NCBI RefSeq assembly: GCF_001424665.1
Contig: NZ_LMQS01000004.1
Coordinates: 313,680-377,679, forward strand
Length of the DNA: 64,000 nucleotides
From: Methylophilus sp. Leaf416
GTDB taxonomy: Bacteria; Pseudomonadota; Gammaproteobacteria; Burkholderiales; Methylophilaceae
Reading direction: 5' to 3'
The notes below the pieces were generated by a model. The model did not search any database. It was not told the DNA's origin and saw only the letters and a program-made list of their open reading frames with translations. The position numbers and the translations under genes were made by a program. Below, one piece after another: positions 7,120 to 16,806 of this stretch (position 1 is the first letter of the stretch; each line of letters starts with the position of its first letter).

Positions 7120-9411
7120 CTAAGCACGCTTTCCGGCACGCAAGTTTTTGAGCTTGCTCAATAACTTGCGCATGCCTTTGCGGCCTATGGTGCGTTTCAA
7201 ATGTACTTTAAAATCATAGAGATAGAATGGCAGCAAAGTGCCTATATTCAAGCTGTGTCCGGACATGCCCAGGTAGAGCGCCAAAAATTGTTTGCGGCCA
7301 TCCCAGTGCAGTTTTTGTACCGCACGGGTGAGATCGGCAATTCGTTCACTATACGTCGTCGCAGTTGGGTGAGCATGCAAGCGGGCAGTATCAATCAATG
7401 AAAACGTCAGGCCATCATCTTGTTTGCTGACCAGGATGTTACCGCCGGAAAAATCCCTAAAATAAATACCTGAAGCGTGCATATGCAAGCAGAATCGCGC
7501 AAACGACTGGTACAAGCTAAGCGCCGGCACCTCATTAAACTGTTCTGCGCCTTGACTGAAAGCAATAAACGCCTGGGCGATAGTGAAATCGTGCGTCACG
7601 AACTCACAAATAAAGAAATTCTGCTTGAGTGAAGTGTCATCTGCACGCTCGAAATAAGCCAGTGGCATGGCTGTGCCTACACCGCGACGCAATAATTCCA
7701 TGGCGCCATTCCAGCTACGTTTGGCTTTGCTTGGCTTGAGCCGATCAAGCAAGGTCTTGTGCCAGTGCATGCGGATTGGCTGTTTGACAGTGACTTTTCT
7801 TTCAGCCACTTTGCCTGATCTCTGACTGGTTAATTCCTTATGGCTCAACCTTGGGTCGGCAATCGGCCAGATCGCATTCCTGGCATGGCGTAACGCCTGC
7901 TCTTTGGCGGGCGCTTTCAGCGTGCCTGGATGCCAGGCATACCATAATTGCGCTGCCTGCTCTTTGCTCTCCGCCAGGATCATGCCGCGCCAGTCGCCTT
8001 CCTGCACCGGGAAATATTGCATGCCTTGAATGTGAGCGTGAATAATTGTTTGCGACAGCTTGGGATGAGTTGTATGCAACTCAACCGTTTCAGCTGCATC
8101 CCACATAAGGTATACAGGCATTTCGGTAATCAGCGCAGGTTGTGCAATGGCCTGGCCATTGCGATTGATACACTCAACCTGGCGCAAGCTGGATTCCGCA
8201 TACACCTGATTTAAAACCGCACAGTGGCCATTGACCGTCCATGCGATATGAAACTGTTTTTGATGTTTGCGTAACTGATGAATTTCCAGGCCATTGCCGG
8301 TGGCTAGCGGCCCTACATATTCGGCACCATTCAGCCAGCGCGCCACGGTACGCAGTGCAGAAAAACTCGGATTGCGCTGGTATTCATGCAGGTTGCCATC
8401 GGCTGACTGATAATAGGCTACGCGCTCCAGTGCTGGATACCGCGCATCATCCAGGCCGTCGTTGATCACACCTTCACGGTGGCAAATCATCGCTCCCCAA
8501 TTCGCCTGTTGCAAGGCGCCGGAAGCAGCCAGCAACGTGAAGTAGCGCGTGACGTAATCAGCCTGCTTTTGTCCGCCATCGGGCAAATGCCGCTGGATGC
8601 GGTAAATCGCCCAGAAAGCCACCGGCGAAATCAGTGTTTCTACCCCGTAATCCGCGCCGATTTTTTGTAGCAGGCGGGCTTTTTTAATCAGGTTAAACTT
8701 GAAATAACGCGTCCAGCGGAACTGGAAAATGCGGTGATCAGGCTGCTCGGGCTCAATCACACGTTCAACAAACAGGTTGTTGCTGTGGATATCCGGCAGC
8801 AAATGCTCCGCCTGCAGCTTTTTGAAAGCGCTAATGTTATACAACGGCTCAAAATCCTGGATATTCGGACCGACCACTTTCACACCATATTGGCGGGCCA
8901 GTCGATGCGCAATCTGCCAGGCATGCATAAAGCCAGGCCAGTGATAACCGGACCAGCGCTTGCGGTTAATGGTATTGCCGATTTCCAAACTGGCAATCTG
9001 GCTGGCATATTGCTGCAAGAATTGTTCGACAAACTGCTGCCATCTGGCCTGCACTTGTCCATCCAGCATATGTTTGGCAATGGCGAACGGCTGCACTAAA
9101 TGCACATCCACAATCAGGCTGGCATCCAGCAGTCGCTGCAATAGCCGGATCTGGTGCACATACATATCATCATCGCCAATATCCAACCGTACGCGACCCA
9201 AGCCCAACGCTGCCAGTTGCGCCAGCACATAGTCATCGGTTTCAGGTTGCGTATTCGTCGCCACGCAGATACCGACAAAATGCGCAGGCACCGCATGATT
9301 CTTCTGCGGCAGGTGGCTGTTTTTGAGCCACAACCCGCCTTTAAAAATATAAGACAGCCCATCCAGCAGCACCTGGCTGGTTAGCATTGACGGCAAAGGG
9401 GAACGTTTCAA
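7120..9411 (-). CDS. Glycosidase-like/WaaP-type kinase fusion protein
   Basis: 763 residues in two parts. Residues about 40-360 resemble a TIM-barrel glycoside hydrolase: VGICVATN, then LGRVRLDIGDDD, and SLEIGNTINRKRW at 141-152. The usual acid/base Glu of a GNE motif is Thr147, so hydrolysis is uncertain. Residues about 565-763 are a small lipopolysaccharide-kinase (WaaP/Kdo-kinase) domain with FRDFSGGN (catalytic Asp653, Asn658) and SLID (Asp674). The start is a TTG at 9411 preceded by AAGAGG, nine bases after the stop of the LtaS-like gene, so the two are one operon. Together they suggest decoration of a cell-surface glycan with phosphate groups; the substrate is unknown. Confidence 0.7.
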   Translation of the reverse strand: MKRSPLPSMLTSQVLLDGLSYIFKGGLWLKNSHLPQKNHAVPAHFVGICVATNTQPETDDYVLAQLAALGLGRVRLDIGDDDMYVHQIRLLQRLLDASLIVDVHLVQPFAIAKHMLDGQVQARWQQFVEQFLQQYASQIASLEIGNTINRKRWSGYHWPGFMHAWQIAHRLARQYGVKVVGPNIQDFEPLYNISAFKKLQAEHLLPDIHSNNLFVERVIEPEQPDHRIFQFRWTRYFKFNLIKKARLLQKIGADYGVETLISPVAFWAIYRIQRHLPDGGQKQADYVTRYFTLLAASGALQQANWGAMICHREGVINDGLDDARYPALERVAYYQSADGNLHEYQRNPSFSALRTVARWLNGAEYVGPLATGNGLEIHQLRKHQKQFHIAWTVNGHCAVLNQVYAESSLRQVECINRNGQAIAQPALITEMPVYLMWDAAETVELHTTHPKLSQTIIHAHIQGMQYFPVQEGDWRGMILAESKEQAAQLWYAWHPGTLKAPAKEQALRHARNAIWPIADPRLSHKELTSQRSGKVAERKVTVKQPIRMHWHKTLLDRLKPSKAKRSWNGAMELLRRGVGTAMPLAYFERADDTSLKQNFFICEFVTHDFTIAQAFIAFSQGAEQFNEVPALSLYQSFARFCLHMHASGIYFRDFSGGNILVSKQDDGLTFSLIDTARLHAHPTATTYSERIADLTRAVQKLHWDGRKQFLALYLGMSGHSLNIGTLLPFYLYDFKVHLKRTIGRKGMRKLLSKLKNLRAGKRA

Positions 9412-9420
9412 ACCAACCTC

Positions 9421-11409
9421 TTACTCTGGCAAGCGATAACGCTGCTCTTTATACAACAAGGCCGGCAACAAGGCATTGGCCAGAGCCCGCTCGGATAAAG
9501 CCGGCGCATCGGCGGGTACAGCGGTGTTCTGCAGCTTTTTGCTGTTAGGCTCGTAATGCCCGTAAGCCGGCGCCTTGTCCTCACGTAACACCACCACTTC
9601 ATTCTGCGCTATGCTGGCTCCCGTTTGCTGCATCCAGCCATAGTTATAGTTGTATTGCATCATGGCGCGGCCGCGGTAATCGGCATTGATATTGGATAAA
9701 TCATGACCGGTCATCGGGTGCTGCGCGGCGATGCCCATTAATGACAACACAGTCACCGGCAAATCGATCTGGCTGGCGATGGCTTCCACCGTTTTGGGCT
9801 GTACCGCACCGCCTAAAATCAACGCCGGGATATGAAAATGCTCGATCGGCACCAGCGAATCACCGCGCACGCGGATATCGTGATCAGCCACAATCAGGAA
9901 CACCGTATCATTCCAGTATGGGCTGGCCTTGGCTTTCTTGAAAAATTCGCCTATCGCATAATCTGCGTATTTCACCGCATTATTATCAGTCGCTTTCGGT
10001 TGCTCAAAAAGCTCGATACGGCCATCGGGGAATTCAAACGGCGCATGGTTGGATGAGCTGAATGCCAAGGTGAAAAATGGTTTTCCGCTGGCATGGTGCG
10101 CAAGCAATTGCTCATGGGTTTTATTGAGTAAATCTTCATCGGAAGCACCCCAGCTGGCCACAAATGCCGGATTCTTGAAATCCGGCTGGTCGGTAATCTG
10201 CTGGAAACCGTTGCCCATGAAGAAGCTGCGCATATTGTCAAAGTGCGACTCGCCGCCGTAAATAAACTCGGTGTGGTAGCCCTGTTTGCCTAATAAGGAA
10301 GCCAGTGTAAAGAAGTTGCCCTGGCTTAAGCCCAGTTTGACTGTACTGTCTGCCGGTGTAGGCTGAAAGCCGGTGACCACCGCTTCAATGCCACGTACAG
10401 AACGCGTACCCGTGGCATACAAATGCGTAAACCAGATACCTTCGGATTTAAGTTGTTCCAGGTTAGGCGTGACTTGTTTTCCGCCCAGCGATTCAACAAA
10501 ACCTGCGCCCAGGCTTTCTTGCAACAGAATTACCAGGTTTAATGGCTTATCGCGTTTAACTGAGGGCACCAGCGTGGTTAAAGTGGGGATATCGCCTTCT
10601 TTTGCACCGGTGATCGCAAATATTTTTTCACGCGGCAATTTGCCATACATTTCGCTCGATTTAGCTTCATGCTGCAGGCTGTAAGCAGCGTAAAAAACCG
10701 AATAGGTAGAATTCAAAATCAGGCTGTTGACCATGCTGTCCTGCGTAATCGCAAACAGGGCGGGGTTAGCCGGTCTATGGGTCAAGGTCGAGCGTACTGC
10801 GAAAGCGGTCAGCACTAATATGAAAGGGAATATCAGCCATACCTGGACATTTGACCAGGTGGATTCAGCTTCACGCCAGGGTTTGAATAACTTGGCAACC
10901 AGCACTAACGCGATCAACGTCATCATCAGGCCAAAAAATAATTCAACCTTGAAGCCTTGCCACAACATGCCAAATACTTCATGCGGATACTTGAGGTATT
11001 CCACAAAAATCCGGTTTGGGCGGATATCGTATTCGAGAATAAATCCTGGCGTGGCGGCTTCCAGAAACACCAGCAATACCAGTGAAAGCAGCACCCACCA
11101 GAAGGTAAACGTACGCCAGACATGGAACAATTTGCGGGTGGCGAGGATGGGCGAAAGCAATACCGGAATAATGGCAAGCAAGCCAAGCTGAATCAAATCA
11201 ACGCGCACACCTTGTAGCAATATCTGGCAAAGCTCGCCAGTCGCCAGCACACGCTCCCATTTCCAGCCTACCAGCCCTAAGCGGGTCAGGGAAAGAAAAA
11301 CCAGGCCGGCCACAAACATTACAATTAGCGGCGCGTATGGCCCAAACCAATGACCAAACGCCCATAATTTTGATTGTGAACGGCGCTTACCGAAATAACT
11401 TGTTCGCAT
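9421..11409 (-). CDS. LtaS/MdoB-like membrane phosphoglycerol transferase (sulfatase fold)
   Basis: 662 residues: about five N-terminal membrane helices (to residue 210), then a periplasmic alkaline-phosphatase/sulfatase domain. Metal ligand Glu298 sits in VILLQESLG, the nucleophile Thr335 in YATGTRSVRG, and later metal ligands in VADHD. These are the signatures of lipoteichoic-acid synthase and of MdoB, which move phosphoglycerol or phosphoethanolamine from phospholipids onto surface glycans. The transfer releases diacylglycerol. It leads a two-gene operon with the kinase fusion. The donor and acceptor cannot be told from sequence. Confidence 0.85.
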   Translation of the reverse strand: MRTSYFGKRRSQSKLWAFGHWFGPYAPLIVMFVAGLVFLSLTRLGLVGWKWERVLATGELCQILLQGVRVDLIQLGLLAIIPVLLSPILATRKLFHVWRTFTFWWVLLSLVLLVFLEAATPGFILEYDIRPNRIFVEYLKYPHEVFGMLWQGFKVELFFGLMMTLIALVLVAKLFKPWREAESTWSNVQVWLIFPFILVLTAFAVRSTLTHRPANPALFAITQDSMVNSLILNSTYSVFYAAYSLQHEAKSSEMYGKLPREKIFAITGAKEGDIPTLTTLVPSVKRDKPLNLVILLQESLGAGFVESLGGKQVTPNLEQLKSEGIWFTHLYATGTRSVRGIEAVVTGFQPTPADSTVKLGLSQGNFFTLASLLGKQGYHTEFIYGGESHFDNMRSFFMGNGFQQITDQPDFKNPAFVASWGASDEDLLNKTHEQLLAHHASGKPFFTLAFSSSNHAPFEFPDGRIELFEQPKATDNNAVKYADYAIGEFFKKAKASPYWNDTVFLIVADHDIRVRGDSLVPIEHFHIPALILGGAVQPKTVEAIASQIDLPVTVLSLMGIAAQHPMTGHDLSNINADYRGRAMMQYNYNYGWMQQTGASIAQNEVVVLREDKAPAYGHYEPNSKKLQNTAVPADAPALSERALANALLPALLYKEQRYRLPE

Positions 11410-11511
11410 GTTGTGCTTAATCAGAATTGATTTAAGCGTGTAATTATAACGGGTTATTGCGCAATGTTATTGCAAAGTGCCAGATACCTTGCCAGCCTCC
11501 TGGCTGTCAAG

Positions 11512-11895
11512 CTAAACGCTATCTTGCAGTGACTTGTTTTTCCTCAGGTCAAGATAGACAGCCGATAGCAACACCACCGGAATCACAAAGCCTACCAACA
11601 GAGGGATTAAATCCACCAGCATATCCACAATACCGGTCTGGCTGGTAAATGCACTCCATAATTTAGCTAGTAGTGGAATCACGGTAAATAACAAAGTCGG
11701 CACCAAAAACCAGATAGTGCTGGTGGCACCACGCTTGGCTAGTCTTGCGGAGACATAAGAAACGACCGCAACGACCAATGCTGCACCCGCACCCCACACC
11801 GCACCGGCGACTACGGTAATCCAGGTACCAACCTGGTATAACAACAAGCAAATCAGGGCAGTTAAGACAAGTTTTCGATTAATTGACACTGACAT
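11512..11895 (-). CDS. Small inner-membrane protein, four predicted helices
   Basis: 127 residues, mostly hydrophobic, with segments near 9-31, 33-50, 60-78 and 93-113 and a charged C-terminus (DLRKNKSLQDSV). Start ATG at 11895 follows AAAGG. It lies upstream of the LtaS-like gene on the same strand, separated by about 100 bases. No family recognised. Confidence 0.6.
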   Translation of the reverse strand: MSVSINRKLVLTALICLLLYQVGTWITVVAGAVWGAGAALVVAVVSYVSARLAKRGATSTIWFLVPTLLFTVIPLLAKLWSAFTSQTGIVDMLVDLIPLLVGFVIPVVLLSAVYLDLRKNKSLQDSV

Positions 11896-12040
11896 AAGAG
11901 GCCTTTTTATTATGTAAAAAATTATAGGACGACATTTAACAGATAATTAACGAAGCAATAAGTTGCGTCCAAACAGTTTTTTTAGCTATTTATAGCCTGA
12001 AATATTCAGGATTTGGGGCGGGAAACGAATGTATGGTCTC

Positions 12041-12547
12041 TTAATTAATCTTGGACCACACTGCCAATGCCTGCAGATCTTCATAAATCGGAATTTCAGG
12101 GTTCACATCCAGTATTCCTCTGTCGATGAGTGACACAGCACGCTGGCAGTTTTCCCGTTTGCCGCTTTTACCTACCCAGGCAGCAATGGTCGCCTCGCCT
12201 TCTTTACGCACAATGGACGAGTATTCTTTAAGCACCGCGTCCCTTGCGACAACGCCGCCTGAAGCATCCGCAGCTTCCATTTTTTTCGCAACGTATTTTG
12301 TCGAGGCGTCGTAATATTTGGCATTGCGCTCCTGCCAGATATTCACGTACTCTCTTGGGGTTTCAAGCCGGCCCAACATAGACAGGCATTCAACCCCTAT
12401 CCTGCCAACAACAAAATTGGCCGCACCCATAAATGCCGATGCCACATTTCGTGATTCTGTCTCTAGAGGATCTGTTTCCTGTGCATTGGCATCGCATATC
12501 AAAAGATTGGTTAACAGCGCAACCAAAATCAGAGAATTCTTTTTCAT
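12041..12547 (-). CDS. Exported protein of unknown function
   Basis: 168 residues from the ATG at 12547 (another ATG at 12556 would add three). The signal peptide ends near CDANA|QE. The mature part is helical and contains two Cys (VECLSML and RENCQRAV) that may pair. It is flanked by about 70 bases on the right and 145 on the left, so it is probably its own transcription unit. I recognise no family. Confidence 0.55.
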   Translation of the reverse strand: MKKNSLILVALLTNLLICDANAQETDPLETESRNVASAFMGAANFVVGRIGVECLSMLGRLETPREYVNIWQERNAKYYDASTKYVAKKMEAADASGGVVARDAVLKEYSSIVRKEGEATIAAWVGKSGKRENCQRAVSLIDRGILDVNPEIPIYEDLQALAVWSKIN

Positions 12548-12618
12548 AAATAGCATCTGCTTTCATCAGTTTTTAACCTGCCAGCAAAACGTAAGTGATC
12601 TAGAATGTTGATCATACC

Positions 12619-14238
12619 TTAGCTTTTTGTCCGGTTTATGAACAGCTTGTGCAAGCTTCGTTTTAGCAATAAAAACAAAAACCACAGCAGCCCAATCACA
12701 CTAAGCAAAAACAATATAGCCGGTAGCGGAATCAGGGCCGGGGCTTGCGGTTTCAGCGCCAGGCCATTTTTTAATTTATCCGGCAACGGATTAGGCGTGA
12801 CCGGGATGATTTTCCACTGGCTTCTATCGGCAGGTGCCTGTTTCAAATATTGCTCGAAGCTATATACCGGCGCCAGGCCTGTAACCCGGCTGGAAGGAAT
12901 CTGCGGGATGCGTACAAAATAAATCGCTTCGATCTGGCTTGCGATTGCTTGCATTTCAGGTGAAGCCAGGGTTTGTGTGCTGCCGGTATGGGAAATATTG
13001 AGCAGGTCGTTGCCTATGGCATCAAACGCCACCGCAGGGAACAAGCGGGTCATTTCCGTATTCAGGTAATCGTAGATGGCACGGCCTTTGGTCAGGCTGC
13101 GTTCAGTCGCAGCCATGTACCAATAAGCAGCACTGGCTTTAAGTAAGCTTTCGCCACCGATTTCCGGTACTTTCCAGCCCAGGTTGTGCAACACATCAAC
13201 ACTGATACCTGCGCAGTTATTCAAGGCATGGTCATACACAAAATCATTGCGGTAAAAATGCTGGTAGGTGCGGTTGCTTGCCGCTTGAATAGTGGCCGGC
13301 ACAGTTGGCTGCGAGAACACGGCCACCAGCATGTATGACGGGCGGTAAAACGCCTGCCCGCTGTTGAGGTCCGCCATGTATTTATCAAACGGGGTCACCC
13401 CGGCAATAATGCCTTTTTCACTATTGGTGGCCAGGTTGTAATAGTTGTTCACCAGCCAGTGATGGTAACTGCCATCGGCAGAAATGATGCCGGTTGTAAG
13501 CGCGAAGTGACCGCCGTGCGCTTCATCGTCGTCGCCTTGCGCACCATTTAATAACACGCCTAATACCGCTTTACCTGTGAATGACTGCGCAACGCCTGGC
13601 GCTTTTTGCCACAATAACCGGCTTTCATGCGGGCTATGCGCGCCACCCTGCTCATATTGCACCAGCTGTTTGAGGGATTCACCTCGTTGCAAGGGCTGAG
13701 CCTGGGCTTGCAGGTTAAGACGAAAATCTTCCGGCCAGAGAGTGCGCGCCACGATAGCCTGCCCAACTTGCTCGCCACGAATGCTCAGGGCTCGTTGCGC
13801 GTAAAAGGCCTGTGTGTCCTGATTCCAGTAAGACAGATTGGTCGGGATTTTTGGCACGATTCCAAACGGCATTTCTTTGCCATCACCTAACTGCAAACGC
13901 TTTCCATCGCCTGATAAACGCGTATGTGTCCAATGGTGGGTCGAGCCGGTCCACACGACATCTGGCAATGCATGCAAATCCAGAGAAGCTACATCATCAG
14001 CACCGCGTTTATCCAGTGAAAAGCTGGTCAATGATTGACCGGCTGCCGGCACTGCCACAATTACATTTTTGAAATACCATTGTGCCTGCGGCAAACTCTG
14101 GCAATGCGCGCACGGCATACTCAGGGTTATAAACTGCTCGCTGTCATACTGCCCTAAGGGATGTTTCAAAGCCTCACCTGCCTGCGCCGCCACTAACACC
14201 TGGGAGCAACCCAGTACCCACCAACCCCATTTCCCCAT
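12619..14238 (-). CDS. Membrane-anchored periplasmic protein with permuted papain-like His...Cys signature
   Basis: 539 residues: signal peptide (residues 1-20, ending AAQA|GE), a long periplasmic region, and a C-terminal membrane helix (about 500-525) with a basic tail. The region 240-345 has AHGGHFALTTG (His244) followed by YDHALNNCAGISVDVL (Cys342). The order His before Cys resembles circularly permuted NlpC/P60 or LRAT-like enzymes and the NxC motif of DUF4105 proteins, some of which transfer acyl chains. This is a motif-level guess. The gene is the last of a run with lplT, an amidohydrolase and aas (11-base gap to lplT), so action on lysophospholipids or lipoproteins is a reasonable idea. 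Start ATG 14238 follows AAGGG. Confidence 0.55.
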   Translation of the reverse strand: MGKWGWWVLGCSQVLVAAQAGEALKHPLGQYDSEQFITLSMPCAHCQSLPQAQWYFKNVIVAVPAAGQSLTSFSLDKRGADDVASLDLHALPDVVWTGSTHHWTHTRLSGDGKRLQLGDGKEMPFGIVPKIPTNLSYWNQDTQAFYAQRALSIRGEQVGQAIVARTLWPEDFRLNLQAQAQPLQRGESLKQLVQYEQGGAHSPHESRLLWQKAPGVAQSFTGKAVLGVLLNGAQGDDDEAHGGHFALTTGIISADGSYHHWLVNNYYNLATNSEKGIIAGVTPFDKYMADLNSGQAFYRPSYMLVAVFSQPTVPATIQAASNRTYQHFYRNDFVYDHALNNCAGISVDVLHNLGWKVPEIGGESLLKASAAYWYMAATERSLTKGRAIYDYLNTEMTRLFPAVAFDAIGNDLLNISHTGSTQTLASPEMQAIASQIEAIYFVRIPQIPSSRVTGLAPVYSFEQYLKQAPADRSQWKIIPVTPNPLPDKLKNGLALKPQAPALIPLPAILFLLSVIGLLWFLFLLLKRSLHKLFINRTKS

Positions 14239-14249
14239 GCGAGTTGCCC

Positions 14250-15578
14250 TTACTCTGACGCAAACCAGCGTTTAATATACGCCACGCTACTGAACCAGTA
14301 TTCCGGCTGGCGCAGGCATAAATAACCCGCTACCAGCAGATTCAAACCGGCAGTCACTGAAAACAATTGTGGAATACTTAAGCCCTGGCCAAATAACAAT
14401 AGCGAAAAACCAGCTGAAAGCACCATAAACAAGGCATTCATAATATTGTTGGCGGCAATCACCCGCGATTGATAGCGCGCCTCAACCCGTGATTGCAGCA
14501 GGACGTAAAGAGGCACAATATAAAGACCACCACTCACGCCGAGCAAAGCCACATCTAGCAGCATGCGCCAGTAGTCCAGCTGGCTGATGGCTTGCAGCGA
14601 CCAGCCTGGATTAGCCAAAAACTGTTGCTGGATGCTGCCTGCAGTAGAGGCGAAATCCCAGGCGAACAGCGACATGCCAGCGGCACCTAACATCACCAGT
14701 CCAAGCTCCTGCTTGCCTTTGGAGAGTTTTTCGCACCAGATCGACCCTATGCCCACGCCTACCGAAAAGATGGATAACAAGGCAATAAAATCGCGTTCGC
14801 TGCCATGCAAACCATCTTTTGCCAGGTTGGGAAACTGGGCCAGTAAAGTTGCGCCAAAAAACCAGAACCAGGAGATGGCGACGATACCCACCCACAAGAT
14901 TTGTTGCGCCCAGAAGAGTCGCACGTTATTGATTGTTTCGCTGATGGGATTCCAGTTGATTTTCATCTCGGGCACTGGCGCTGGTGACAGCGGAATACTG
15001 CGGCTGATGTGGTAGCCGGAGATAGCGATCAGCAAAATACTCATGCTGGTGAAGAACTCATGTTGCGACAGGCTGCCTAGCCAGGCACCTAATACTTGCC
15101 CTAACAGAATCGCGACGAAGCTGCCCATTTCCACCAGGCCATTACCTGCGGTCAATTCATGCGCTTTCAGGTGTTGAGGCAAGTATGAATATTTCACCGG
15201 GCCAAACATGGTGGAATGCACACCCATCAGAAACAAGGCCAGCGCCAGCATGGCCAGGCTATGGATCATAAAGCCGATGCTGGCGAACAGCATGATGGCA
15301 ATCTCAAGCAGTTTGACCAGGCGGATAATCTGCGACTTCTCATATTTATCCGCCAGTTGACCGGCAGAGGCCGAAAACAGGAAAAACGGCAGGATAAACA
15401 GGCCGGGCAGCAAAGTAACCAGGGTACTGCCATCCAGCGTGGTCAGGCTGGCGGTGTTGAATGCTACCTGCGTAATCAATGCGGTTTTGAATACATTATC
15501 GTTAAATGCGCCTAATCCCTGGGTCCAGAAAAATGGGCGGAAACGGTTTTGCGTAAGTAAGCTGAATTGGTTATTCAT
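14250..15578 (-). CDS. lplT: LplT-like lysophospholipid transporter (MFS)
   Basis: 442 residues and about 12 membrane helices. It opens with FRPFFWTQGLGAFNDNVFKTAL, the N-terminal signature of the LplT/Aas transporter family, and has GQLADKYEKSQ in the first cytosolic loop. E. coli LplT flips lysophospholipids to the inner leaflet for Aas to reacylate. The start is set at ATG 15578 because the longer frame (to 15674) would overlap the upstream amidohydrolase gene. Its clustering with aas supports the call; in some bacteria the two are fused. Confidence 0.85.
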   Translation of the reverse strand: MNNQFSLLTQNRFRPFFWTQGLGAFNDNVFKTALITQVAFNTASLTTLDGSTLVTLLPGLFILPFFLFSASAGQLADKYEKSQIIRLVKLLEIAIMLFASIGFMIHSLAMLALALFLMGVHSTMFGPVKYSYLPQHLKAHELTAGNGLVEMGSFVAILLGQVLGAWLGSLSQHEFFTSMSILLIAISGYHISRSIPLSPAPVPEMKINWNPISETINNVRLFWAQQILWVGIVAISWFWFFGATLLAQFPNLAKDGLHGSERDFIALLSIFSVGVGIGSIWCEKLSKGKQELGLVMLGAAGMSLFAWDFASTAGSIQQQFLANPGWSLQAISQLDYWRMLLDVALLGVSGGLYIVPLYVLLQSRVEARYQSRVIAANNIMNALFMVLSAGFSLLLFGQGLSIPQLFSVTAGLNLLVAGYLCLRQPEYWFSSVAYIKRWFASE

Positions 15579-15588
15579 GATGGATTCT

Positions 15589-16806
15589 TCAAAGTCGCTC
15601 AAATAATGACCTGGTTTCGAAAACGTGAGGTGAAAACGCTTGCCCCTCAATAGTAAGCAAACGCTTGAGGGCAAAGTCGTACAGAAGAGGATTTGTTTGT
15701 TTCAAACCCAATAAAAAGGGTTTGTGTTCATCGGCCAGCCAGCCGTCCGCAATCAAGGTATTGATATTGGTCAGTGGCATAATGCCGGGCAACGGGTAAT
15801 CCGAGCCATTCACCAGTCTAGGGTGCCAATCCTGGCGGGCAATCAGCGTGGGCAACACCCAGGCATGATTAATCAGGGTAGTCGCAGAAATATCGCCAAA
15901 CACGAGTGATTGATAATCTGGCGTATCCATCATGCGGGTGAATAAATCGAAGCTTTTCACGACGCGGTCGCCATGATCAAGGTCTTCATCGCTCCCATCG
16001 CTGGCGCAATGCGCAAGTACCACTTTTACACCCTGGTCCAGCGCCTGCCGCATGCGTAGCGGGTTACCATAGGTTTGGTCACCACCGGCAACCGCGCTTT
16101 CCTTGCCGGTATGACTGATGATAGGCAAGTTCAGGCTAGCCAGCTTTTTATAAAAAGCCGCACACTTTTTTGAGGCAGGGTCTATGCCCATGCCTGAAGG
16201 CAGCCATTTGATGGCACGGGCGCCATTCTCATAGACTTTATCCAGTTCATCCAGCGCATCGGGGCGGTAGGGATGAATACTCGCTACCCACTCAAACCGG
16301 TCCGGCAACTGGCTGGCAATGTTTGCTGCATAGGTATTGGAAACATGGAAAATGGAAGAAGCTTCCAGAATCTGCCCCGCGTGGTCGCGGTACCAGTCAA
16401 AGGCATACAGCATGAGTTTGACGCCCACGGGCATCGCAGTCACCAATTGCGTCATTTTCTCGACTGTGGATTCATCGATACGCGCCGGGTCAGCACAGGT
16501 GCCATTCATATAAAACGCTTTTTGCAGCTTTAACGATGGATGCATCCAGCTATCCATATCCGGATTAAACCAGGTTTCATTGCTGGCATCGCCCACGCCT
16601 ACCAGGTGCACATGCATGTCCCACACCTGGTCTGGCCTGATGCCCTGCCAGATTTTTTGATAGGTCGGGTGTTGCAGCATACTGTCTGGCATGCCTGCCA
16701 GACAAGGGTTACTTAATCCGGCATCAGGCCAATAGCGCCAGGCGGCGTGACCGATGCCAGCGAAGGCCAGGCCTCCCGCTGCCAGCAAGAACTGTCGCCG
16801 GTTCAT
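15589..16806 (-). CDS. Tat-exported amidohydrolase-family protein
   Basis: 405 residues. The N-terminus MNRRQFLLAAGGLAFAG is a twin-arginine signal, so the folded metalloenzyme is exported. Metal-binding motifs of the amidohydrolase-2 family are visible: MHVHLVG (about residue 65), ISHTGKE, LAHCAS and NGSDYP. Substrate is unknown. Its ATG overlaps the aas stop (ATGA), showing tight coupling to phospholipid repair. This gene is not part of the E. coli aas-lplT pair and is worth testing as a periplasmic phosphodiester or amide hydrolase. Confidence 0.75.
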   Translation of the reverse strand: MNRRQFLLAAGGLAFAGIGHAAWRYWPDAGLSNPCLAGMPDSMLQHPTYQKIWQGIRPDQVWDMHVHLVGVGDASNETWFNPDMDSWMHPSLKLQKAFYMNGTCADPARIDESTVEKMTQLVTAMPVGVKLMLYAFDWYRDHAGQILEASSIFHVSNTYAANIASQLPDRFEWVASIHPYRPDALDELDKVYENGARAIKWLPSGMGIDPASKKCAAFYKKLASLNLPIISHTGKESAVAGGDQTYGNPLRMRQALDQGVKVVLAHCASDGSDEDLDHGDRVVKSFDLFTRMMDTPDYQSLVFGDISATTLINHAWVLPTLIARQDWHPRLVNGSDYPLPGIMPLTNINTLIADGWLADEHKPFLLGLKQTNPLLYDFALKRLLTIEGQAFSPHVFETRSLFERL

